NCBI GenBank assembly: GCA_027600665.1
Contig: JADGJL010000018.1
Span: 1-64,000 of the forward strand
Length of the DNA: 64,000 nucleotides
Direction: 5' to 3'
Origin: Irineochytrium annulatum
Lineage: Eukaryota; Chytridiomycota; Chytridiomycetes; Chytridiales; Chytridiaceae
Part shown: one piece after another, positions 16,368 to 23,356 of the stretch
Position numbering within the stretch: position 1 is the first letter of the stretch
How the letters are laid out: each line of letters begins with the position of its first letter
Program-made: the position numbers and the translations under genes
Notes under the pieces: generated by a model
The model's input: the letters and a program-made list of their open reading frames with translations, nothing else
Databases searched by the model: none
What the model was told of the DNA's origin: nothing

Positions 16368-18131
16368 TCAGCTACCTCCTTTGCGAAGATCTAACAGCCC
16401 GGAGACGGCAGGGCCTTCATCGGCAACCTCGCGTTGAATGGAGTTCAGTGATTGCCCAAGTGAATCCATTTTACGGCGAATATCTTCATCATTTTGTGAT
16501 TCCAACATGATTTTGTACAGGCTTTTCTCAATGGACTCCTTCTTCTCCAGCCGTTCCAGAATGACATCCAGCCCGCCAATCACCATCTCAAACATATTGA
16601 TCTTCTCATGCAGCAGGTTCAGGATATGTTCCTCAATGGTTCCGGACGTGGATAAGTTGAAAATGTTCACATCATTTTGCTGTCCCAGCCGGTGTACCCG
16701 ACCGATCCGCTGCTCTACCCGCATAGGGTTCCAAGGCAGATCAAAGTTGATCATATGGTGGCAGAATTGCAGATTAATGCCCTCGCCACCCGCTTCGGTT
16801 GCAATCATGGCCTGCACACGTCCGCGGAAGAGATCCATCATCCAGTCTTTTTTGCCTCGATTCATACCACCCCGATAGGGTACAGCCGTAAGCCCGTTGT
16901 TACGGAAATAGTTTAGCAGATACTCCTGCGTGGCCCGGTATTCGGTGAAGATAATTACTTTTTCATTCATGTTGCGAATTAGCTCCATCGTTTTCTCGGC
17001 TTTGGTATTTTCCTTGATCGCTTTAATATGGGCAACGAGTTCCCAAATCTTGTCCCGAAGGGGAGAGTCCAGCGGAAGTTTCTTCGACAGATTAACCAGT
17101 GTCACGAATACCGCATCTCGACTACTACACACTTCACGCTGCAATGTAACAAGGGAGAGCATGCTGCTCAGGTTGCCGCCAGCTTCCTGGTATTGATCCT
17201 TAACAAAGGACGTCACCCCATCATAGAGCGCTTGTTCTTCGGGCGATAGTTGCAGATTCACGTTGGAGACGTTCCGTTTGGTAAATTGAACGGGGCCTTC
17301 GCCGCGGCGGTTACGAATCATCACTTTGGATAACTCGTTCTTAAGCTGTTCCTGATTTTTCGGAACCCGTTTGTCTACGACAAAGTTGGCCGCAAAGTCA
17401 CCCTGACGCCCCAACTGACCGGGCTTCAGCAGGTTAATCAGATTGAACAGCTCACTCATATCGTTCTGCACAGGTGTAGCTGTGAGCAGCAAACAGTACT
17501 TTTTGCGCAATTTCAGCATGAATTGATAGTTGGTTGTTTTCTTGTTTTTGAGCTTATGTGCTTCATCAATAATGATCATGTCGTAATCAGTGTTCAGCAG
17601 CATATCTTTATGCGGGTCACGTTTGGCTGTATCCATTGAAGCAACGACTACTTCATTCTGCCAGGAATAGGCCTTTTTCTGGGCAATGGCAGGAATACCG
17701 AATTTCGAATTCAACTCCCGTACCCATTGCAGCACAAGAGAAGCCGGTACGAGAATGAGTACCTTGGATACGAGACCCCGAACCATATATTCTTTCAGAA
17801 TGAGACCGGCTTCAATGGTTTTGCCAAGACCCACCTCATCGGCGAGAATGGCCCGGCCTGACATTTCAAATAATACTCTGCGTGCAGTGTCCATCTGGTG
17901 AGGAAGTGGAGTAAGGCCTTGTAAATGCTTCAAACACTGAATTTCGTCAAAATTGGGAATCAGATTGGTCTCTTCGGCTTGAATGCCCAGTTGAAAGAGT
18001 CGGTAATCTCCCCAAGGGCCCCCTTTATCCAGTCGTGATTCCAACTGATTGATCCAGCTTCGATCGAATTCCAGTGGAACGGGCAGCTCGGCTATAGGTT
18101 GATTCGTGTGGTGCGGGTTTTTCCGGTTCAT
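16368..18131 (-). CDS. yqhH: SNF2-type DEAH helicase, YqhH
   Basis: SWI2/SNF2 superfamily ATPase (587 aa) acting on nucleic acid, biological role unknown. Helicase motifs in order: Q-like LTPLPHQMDTARR, Walker A ADEVGLGKTIEAG, motif Ib ILVPASLVLQW, DEAH box IIIDEAHKL, motif III LLLTATPVQN, then the second lobe with VIIFTEYRATQEY, EGINLQFCHHMINFDLPWNP and motif VI QRIGRVHRLGQ. A C-terminal coiled segment follows. Three bases separate it from yqhG, so the two form an operon. The start ATG 18131 has GGGGAGG upstream on the minus strand. Confidence 0.92.
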   Translation of the reverse strand: MNRKNPHHTNQPIAELPVPLEFDRSWINQLESRLDKGGPWGDYRLFQLGIQAEETNLIPNFDEIQCLKHLQGLTPLPHQMDTARRVLFEMSGRAILADEVGLGKTIEAGLILKEYMVRGLVSKVLILVPASLVLQWVRELNSKFGIPAIAQKKAYSWQNEVVVASMDTAKRDPHKDMLLNTDYDMIIIDEAHKLKNKKTTNYQFMLKLRKKYCLLLTATPVQNDMSELFNLINLLKPGQLGRQGDFAANFVVDKRVPKNQEQLKNELSKVMIRNRRGEGPVQFTKRNVSNVNLQLSPEEQALYDGVTSFVKDQYQEAGGNLSSMLSLVTLQREVCSSRDAVFVTLVNLSKKLPLDSPLRDKIWELVAHIKAIKENTKAEKTMELIRNMNEKVIIFTEYRATQEYLLNYFRNNGLTAVPYRGGMNRGKKDWMMDLFRGRVQAMIATEAGGEGINLQFCHHMINFDLPWNPMRVEQRIGRVHRLGQQNDVNIFNLSTSGTIEEHILNLLHEKINMFEMVIGGLDVILERLEKKESIEKSLYKIMLESQNDEDIRRKMDSLGQSLNSIQREVADEGPAVSGLLDLRKGGS

Positions 18132-18230
18132 GATGCTTCCTCCCCTGCCATACGTGATGACGTTTTATTCGTAGGTAATAGTATGGACGAATGAGAGTGA
18201 GTTCATAACTATACAAGTTGAACTACATTT

Positions 18231-18401
18231 TATTTGCACGAACACTACGATGACAGAACAACCTTCCAATCGCTGTTATCCCCAGATTTCTTTGATTCCC
18301 TTTTCTGAAGGGGAAATCCGGGGATAGCGTATGCTTTCGATGGAGCTTTCTTTCAGAAAGCTTTTAGGCGAACGCTTCGCTTTTTCAGGTTTTTTCTGTC
18401 T
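18231..18401 (+). repeat. dispersed repeat element, copy 1
   Basis: About 171 bp nearly identical to the inverse of 42600-42808. Shared blocks include CGATGACAGAA, CCTTCCAATCGCTGTTAT, CCCAGATTT, TTTGATTCCCTT, AGCTTTCTTTCAGAAAGC, TTTTAGGCGAA and GCTTTTTCAGGTTTTTTCTGTC. The ends GACAGAACAACCT and (reversed) GACAGAAAAAACCT are inverted repeats of each other. This copy has one internal unit of about 43 bp. It lies between yqhH and nrdJ and codes for nothing. Confidence 0.9.
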
Positions 18402-18501
18402 CAAAAAATTCACAGGTTTTGTATGCGTGAGTCTGAGGGTGTGTGAAGAAGCTTGTCCGAGCAGGAGAGTCTAAAAAATAAGGTCTGTGATAAAAGTCAT
18501 A

Positions 18502-18555
18502 TAGAAAATCAATATATGGTGTAATATACTGGTTTTATATCACTATATGTGGTGT
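18502..18555 (+). promoter_or_regulatory. nrdJ promoter with tandem NrdR boxes
   Basis: TAGAAA (18502-18507), 17 nt, TATACT (18525-18530). Two sites resemble the NrdR box ACACTATATATAGTGT: AATCAATATATGGTGT (18507-18522, 12 of 16) and TCACTATATGTGGTGT (18540-18555, 13 of 16). Their 33-bp spacing is about three helix turns. One lies between -35 and -10 and the other at the start site, fitting repression by NrdR with (d)ATP. Confidence 0.8.
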
Positions 18556-18616
18556 TTCATCATAATTTACTTTTATAGTGAAAATGGAGCGTTAATCGGG
18601 GAGGTTGAACGTAGCG

Positions 18617-21259
18617 ATGAAATCAAACCAACGATCGTACCAATTAGAAGGACTTAGCGAAAAAATATTTCTGGACCGATACGCCTGGAAGGATGCTGAC
18701 TCGAATCATGCCAAGGTCGGAGATGTGGTACTGGTATTAACAAAGGATGATCCCAAGTTCCCAACCAAGGAAGTGGGCGAAATTATAGAACGCCAGGGTC
18801 AGCTCGTACAAGTGAGAACCCGAAGCGGAGAGATCATCGAGACGAGCGTGGAGAAACTGACGCTCAACATCGAAAAAACACCGGAAGAGATGTGGAGCCG
18901 ACTTGCCAAAGCCATGGCCTCTGTTGAATCTACAGCAGATCAGCGGGCAACGTGGGAGTCCAAGTTCCGCTCCGTGTTGGAGGATTGGAAGTTAGTACCC
19001 GGAGGGCGTATTGCTGCAGGAGCGGGGGCAAGCGATGAGCTCACACTCTTTAATTGTTATGTTATTCCGTCTCCGCAGGACAGTCGGGGTGGCATCATGA
19101 AGACCTTGACCGAGATGACGGAGATTATGGCACGTGGGGGAGGTGTGGGCATTAATTTGTCTTCTTTGCGTCCTCGCCGAGCGGTGGTGAAAGGTGTCAA
19201 TGGATCATCTAGCGGTTCCGTATCGTGGGGCGGATTGTTCAGTTATACGACAGGACTGATTGAACAGGGCGGAAGCCGACGGGGTGCGCTCATGCTGATG
19301 ATGAATGACTGGCATCCAGATGTGCTTGATTTTATTACCGTGAAACAAACGATGGGGCAGGTGACCAATGCTAATCTGTCTGTATGTGTGAGTAACGCCT
19401 TTATGGAGGCTGTCAAGCAGGACGGAGATTGGGATTTGGTTTTCCCCGATACGAACGATCCAGACTACGACACCGAGTGGAACGGGGATATGCAGCAGTG
19501 GAAAGCCGCAGGCCATTCGGTGGTACACTATCGTACGCTGAAGGCGCGCGAAATCTGGCATACCATTATTGAATCAGCCTGGAAATCGGCAGAGCCTGGT
19601 GTGGTTTTCATGGAGTACTATAACCAGATGTCCAACAGCTGGTACTTTAATCCGATCATCTGTACTAATCCATGCGCGGAACAAGGCCTGCCTGGCTGGG
19701 GTGTATGTAATCTGTCAGCGATCAATCTGTCCAAATTCTATGATGAAACGAATCATGATGTGGCATGGGATGAACTGGCGGAAACCACTCGCATCTCGGC
19801 TCGATTTTTGGACAATGTCATTGATGCAACACCATATCATTTTGAGGAAAACAGACTGAATCAGCAGCGTGAACGCCGGGTGGGGCTTGGCACGATGGGA
19901 CTGGCAGAGCTGATGATTAAGCTGCGTATAAGGTACGGCAGTCCTGAATCCCTTGAATTTCTGGATAAACTGTATGGATTCATGGCGAAGGAGGCCTATC
20001 TGGCATCGGCAGAGATTGCAGCAGAGAAGGGAGCTTTCCCGGCTTTCGAAGCTGAACCGTATTTACAGAGTGGATTCATGAAAAATATGGTTGCGAGGTA
20101 CCCTGAAGTGGGAGAGGCCATTCGCAAACAGGGCATTCGAAATGTCACGCTGATCACCCAGGCGCCAACGGGAAGTACAGGTACGATGGTAGGCACATCA
20201 ACAGGGATTGAGCCGTATTTCGCCTTCAAGTATTTCCGTCAAAGCCGTCTGGGTTATGATGAACAGTTCGTACCGATTGCGCAAGAGTGGCTGGATGAAC
20301 ATCCGGGTGAAGCTTTACCAGACTATTATGTGACGGCGATGGATCTGTCGGCTGAGAATCACATCCGGGTGCAGGCTGCGATTCAGCAATGGGTGGATAG
20401 TTCCATCTCGAAGACGGCCAACTGTCCGGCTGATTTTACGGTGGAGGATACGGCTGAACTGTATGAACTGGCCTTCGACCTTGGCTGTAAGGGAGTAACG
20501 ATATATCGAGACGGCAGTAGGGATGTGCAGGTGTTGTCCACTTCGAAGAAGGAAGAGACCCAGGAGACCGAAGATCAGAACACGGCGGAAGCAAAAGAGA
20601 AGACGGACGTATCTACAATAGATAACCCGAATAATGTAGGAGGGCAGGCAGGTGTTGAGCCGGTCAGTAGTAAGGTTGATGATGAAATCCATTCTTCCGA
20701 TCAAACCTCTTCCTCTGCCACAGTGCTGGATAAACAATATAGAAGCCGCCCTCAGGTACTTCGCGGTGCAACATACAAAATTAATACGCCATTCGGAATG
20801 GCTTACATTACAATTAATGATCTGGAGGGAACGCCGGGTGAAATCTTCCTGAACGTGGGCAAAGCGGGATCGGACGTGTTCGCCATGGCTGAGGCCCTCG
20901 GTCGGGTATGCTCACTGTTTCTTCGATACGGAGATCACGGGCACAAGGTGGAACTGTTGATCAAACATCTCAAGGGAATTGGTGGTTCGGGTGCGATTGG
21001 CTTTGGAGCCAACCGGGTGGAATCGATTGCAGATGCCGTCGCCAAAGCATTGGAAAGTCATGTACAGAGCAATGTGCAGGCGAATGAAACGGGAGCTTCA
21101 CAAGAACAGAACCAAGTGAAGAGCGCATATCCACAAGTGGAGAATCAAAAAAACTTTATCGAATCAAGAGATTTATGCCCTTCTTGTGGTTCGGCATCCC
21201 TGATGAATGTGGAAGGATGCAAAACATGCAGTCAATGTGGGTATAGCAAGTGCAATTAA
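18617..21259 (+). CDS. nrdJ: class II (adenosylcobalamin-dependent) ribonucleoside-diphosphate reductase
   Basis: Makes deoxyribonucleotides with a B12-generated thiyl radical (880 aa). Substrate-site residues are C147 (FNCYVI), the radical Cys C353 and E355 in TNPCAEQ, and C364 in GVCNLS; the loop TGLIEQGGSRRGALMLMM and QAPTGSTGTMVGTSTGIEP are typical of NrdJ. After a Glu/Thr/Ser-rich linker (about 640-710) comes a C-terminal domain (TYKINTPFGMAYITIND...) and a final Cys-rich tail CPSCG...CKTCSQCGYSKC that probably carries the reducing cysteines. ATG 18617 is the likely start, with GGGGAGG about 12 nt upstream; TTG 18605 abuts that site. No cobalamin riboswitch is seen upstream. Monocistronic. 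Confidence 0.93.
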   Translation: MKSNQRSYQLEGLSEKIFLDRYAWKDADSNHAKVGDVVLVLTKDDPKFPTKEVGEIIERQGQLVQVRTRSGEIIETSVEKLTLNIEKTPEEMWSRLAKAMASVESTADQRATWESKFRSVLEDWKLVPGGRIAAGAGASDELTLFNCYVIPSPQDSRGGIMKTLTEMTEIMARGGGVGINLSSLRPRRAVVKGVNGSSSGSVSWGGLFSYTTGLIEQGGSRRGALMLMMNDWHPDVLDFITVKQTMGQVTNANLSVCVSNAFMEAVKQDGDWDLVFPDTNDPDYDTEWNGDMQQWKAAGHSVVHYRTLKAREIWHTIIESAWKSAEPGVVFMEYYNQMSNSWYFNPIICTNPCAEQGLPGWGVCNLSAINLSKFYDETNHDVAWDELAETTRISARFLDNVIDATPYHFEENRLNQQRERRVGLGTMGLAELMIKLRIRYGSPESLEFLDKLYGFMAKEAYLASAEIAAEKGAFPAFEAEPYLQSGFMKNMVARYPEVGEAIRKQGIRNVTLITQAPTGSTGTMVGTSTGIEPYFAFKYFRQSRLGYDEQFVPIAQEWLDEHPGEALPDYYVTAMDLSAENHIRVQAAIQQWVDSSISKTANCPADFTVEDTAELYELAFDLGCKGVTIYRDGSRDVQVLSTSKKEETQETEDQNTAEAKEKTDVSTIDNPNNVGGQAGVEPVSSKVDDEIHSSDQTSSSATVLDKQYRSRPQVLRGATYKINTPFGMAYITINDLEGTPGEIFLNVGKAGSDVFAMAEALGRVCSLFLRYGDHGHKVELLIKHLKGIGGSGAIGFGANRVESIADAVAKALESHVQSNVQANETGASQEQNQVKSAYPQVENQKNFIESRDLCPSCGSASLMNVEGCKTCSQCGYSKCN

Positions 21260-21285
21260 ATAGCATTTGAAAAAAAAGAGAAAAA

Positions 21286-21330
21286 GAAAAGGCGTTCCAT
21301 GACTCCACCAAGAGTCAGGAATGCCTTTTC
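21286..21330. terminator. bidirectional terminator between nrdJ and cat
   Basis: GAAAAGGC (21286-21293) pairs with GCCTTTTC (21323-21330), with inner TTCC/GGAA and GACTC/GAGTC pairs. Poly-A to its left gives a long T run for the minus strand. Confidence 0.85.
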
Positions 21331-21343
21331 TTCATTTAGCTAA

Positions 21344-21991
21344 CTAACACCATTTATGACTACGATCTGCCAATGACTGCAATTCGTTGAATAGAACCCC
21401 AGCGTGATAGCCGTCGCACACGGCATGGTGTAACTGAATAGATAAGGGAAGATAAACTTTATCGTTGGTTTGAACATATTTTCCCATCGTGAAGATAGGC
21501 AACAAGAAGGTTCCCTCATTGTAAATATTCAGATTAAATCCCGTAAAGTTCACCCAGGGAATACTGGAAACGGGAAATGTATTTGGTGGTTCATTGGGTT
21601 TGGCAACCAATTGCTTATGATCTTTGTAATTCTTCATATCTTCCAGATAACGAATGTGGAACGTCTCAAAATCTTCATGGAATGTCGTCCAGATCGTTGA
21701 GAAACATTTGTTGTCCTCATGAAAAATCGTATAGCTCGGAGACATCTCGTCCCAGTAGCCTAATCTCCCTTCGGCGTCGAAACAAGTTCGAAATTCTTGA
21801 TGTGTATTGACGACTGTAGAGATCATATGAATAAGAGCTGGGTAGAACTTCATGCCTTTAAGTTTTATTTGAGCAATCAATAGCGTGATATCCAGATTAG
21901 CAGTCATGCTGTAGGTACATCTGACCTGATTCAAGTAGTGGTCAAAGTAAGGCTTTCGATCCCACTGATCTAACACGATTGGATTAAACAT
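21344..21991 (-). CDS. catA: type A chloramphenicol O-acetyltransferase
   Basis: Cytosolic trimeric enzyme that acetylates chloramphenicol at the 3-hydroxyl with acetyl-CoA (215 aa, usual length about 215-220). The catalytic motif QLHHAVCDGYHAG is intact, with general base H189 and the structural D193; the N-terminal PYFDHYLNQVRCTYSMTANLDIT and the NIYNEGTFLLPIFTMGKY segments are also characteristic. ATG 21991 has AGGAGG nine nt upstream, but that site is buried in a perfect hairpin preceded by a leader peptide, as in inducible cat genes of Gram-positive bacteria. No mobile element flanks the gene, so it looks like a resident chromosomal copy. Confidence 0.92.
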   Translation of the reverse strand: MFNPIVLDQWDRKPYFDHYLNQVRCTYSMTANLDITLLIAQIKLKGMKFYPALIHMISTVVNTHQEFRTCFDAEGRLGYWDEMSPSYTIFHEDNKCFSTIWTTFHEDFETFHIRYLEDMKNYKDHKQLVAKPNEPPNTFPVSSIPWVNFTGFNLNIYNEGTFLLPIFTMGKYVQTNDKVYLPLSIQLHHAVCDGYHAGVLFNELQSLADRSHKWC

Positions 21992-21999
21992 AAGTTATA

Positions 22000-22036
22000 A
22001 CCTCCTAAATTATAATAATGCCTTCATTTAGGAGGT
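22000..22036 (-). promoter_or_regulatory. cat translation attenuator hairpin
   Basis: ACCTCCTAAAT and ATTTAGGAGGT (22000-22010 and 22026-22036) form a perfect 11-bp stem with a 15-nt loop. The cat ribosome-binding site AGGAGG is in the 3' arm and so is masked; the 5' arm overlaps the last codons of the leader peptide. A ribosome stalled in the leader would open the stem. This is the established drug-induced mechanism of cat-86 and relatives. Confidence 0.92.
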
Positions 22037-22057
22037 ACATTTGACTGATTTGACCAT
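22028..22057 (-). CDS. cat leader peptide (9 aa)
   Basis: ATG 22057 opens a frame reading MVKSVKCTS and stop. The known cat-86 leader begins MVKTD followed by Lys; here positions 1-3 and 6 agree. Stalling with codon 5 in the P site would place the ribosome over the first bases of the attenuator stem. Its own ribosome site is weak (GTGATAGGAT just upstream). An extended -10 (TGTTATACT on the minus strand, about 22100-22108) may be the promoter. Confidence 0.85.
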   Translation of the reverse strand: MVKSVKCTS

Positions 22058-22221
22058 ATCCTATCACATTCCCGGTATCGTATTTTTAGACATTGATCCC
22101 TCTCAGTATAACATAATAATGAATGTGTGCTTATAGCGTAATCACTCGCAAAGAGCTTCTTCAACCTGCTGCATTACTTTATAATGAAAGTGTATGTATA
22201 ACGAAGAAGAGAGGGGATTAG

Positions 22222-22782
22222 ATGCTTCAGTCGATAGAAGAACCCAAATTTTATTCTTATCCTGGAATGGTAGCGGTGGTGACTTCACGTCATGAGGGAG
22301 TCCAGAATGTGATGGCGTCTGGATGGCATACATACATCGGATCATCTCCAGGCGTATATGGCATCTCCCTTCGTAAGGAAACATACTCCTATGAACTCAT
22401 TGAGAAGAGTGGTGTATTCGGAGTTCATTTCCTACCAGGTCATCGATCAGAGTGGATTCAAGCTGCAGGAACGTTCAGTGGAAGAGATACAGATAAATTT
22501 ACAAGATTCGGCATTCCATATGAGGAAGGAATGAAGGTAAGTGTACCCATTTTGACGGACGCTTATTTTGCTTATGAATGCAAAGTTATGGATATTACAA
22601 CATATGGTGACCATGAATGGATTGCAGGCGAGGTGTTGCAGCGATATCAGGATCCGAAGTACTTTCTGGAGAATGGAATGGTTGATCTGGAGAAGTTGCA
22701 AATCCCAATGTACACAGGGCGCTCAACATACCGAATCTTGGATGCAAGGACAGAAGAAAAGAATCACCCGTTCTACCTCTAG
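22222..22782 (+). CDS. flavin reductase family protein
   Basis: FMN-binding split-barrel protein (186 aa) of the flavin reductase-like family, cytosolic, reducing flavin with NAD(P)H or acting as a flavoenzyme partner. The N-terminal PGMVAVVTSRHEGVQNVMASGW, SPGVYGISLRKETYSYELI and GVFGVHFL match the FMN-binding part of the family; the C-terminal helix is short. ATG 22222 follows AGAGGGG at 5-6 nt. TATAAT at 22180-22185 is a likely -10 although the -35 is poor. It is divergent from cat and probably unrelated to it. Confidence 0.82.
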   Translation: MLQSIEEPKFYSYPGMVAVVTSRHEGVQNVMASGWHTYIGSSPGVYGISLRKETYSYELIEKSGVFGVHFLPGHRSEWIQAAGTFSGRDTDKFTRFGIPYEEGMKVSVPILTDAYFAYECKVMDITTYGDHEWIAGEVLQRYQDPKYFLENGMVDLEKLQIPMYTGRSTYRILDARTEEKNHPFYL

Positions 22783-23356
22783 GGTCCTAGGCAAGAAGAA
22801 GCAATTATGAGCAAAACTTTCAATCCGGTCTGACATAGGTTTATAATGGATAGTGGCTGCTGAGCAAGTCGGCAGCCTTTTGTTATGAATTTAATTGTTT
22901 CAATGAACGGTTGCGTGGGTATGCTGGTTTGCGCAAGCGGACAGGTAATTTTAGCCACTCGATGAAAAGTACTATATTTAACGACAAAATTAGAGTATGA
23001 TTTTACAGCTATATGAGCTGGCAGGAAAGGTTACATCGGTTTAATCGTTTGTAACTATTCCTGTAAAGTATGAGGCTTATTTCGGGCGTATAATGCTAAA
23101 CGTGAACTTACGAATCCATATAAAGAATATCGTAATGATTAAAACTTAATGGACTGGCAACACGTCTTCCTTAAGACTATAGAATTCACCAAGAATGTAG
23201 CATCATCGGATCGCGCTTCGAACAGAGGCTTTTCTTATGTTGTAAATGAAAGATGGAAGGTGCAATACGTATGTTAATGACAACCAGAACGATCAGGAGT
23301 TCCTTTATGCCCCCAACACCGATGTTGTTGACTCACAGTAACAAGGAGGGGCATGC
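22783..23356 (+). other. long intergenic region before the acyltransferase gene
   Basis: 574 bases with no firm gene. A weak terminator lies at 22855-22881 (GGCTGC ... GCAGCC, TTTT). TATAAT at 22842-22847 and 23091-23096 could be -10 elements but lack good -35 boxes. A 39-codon frame at 23271-23390 has a good ribosome site and overlaps the start of the next gene; it is treated as a finding, not a gene. Confidence 0.5.

Noticed and set aside
18402..18616. Cobalamin riboswitch upstream of the B12-dependent reductase
   Set aside because: No B12-box-like block (GCCACTG type) is present; the region is explained by a promoter with NrdR boxes.
21344..22057. cat gene as part of a mobile resistance element
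   Set aside because: No transposase, recombinase or flanking repeats are visible, and both neighbours (nrdJ, flavin reductase) are ordinary chromosomal genes.
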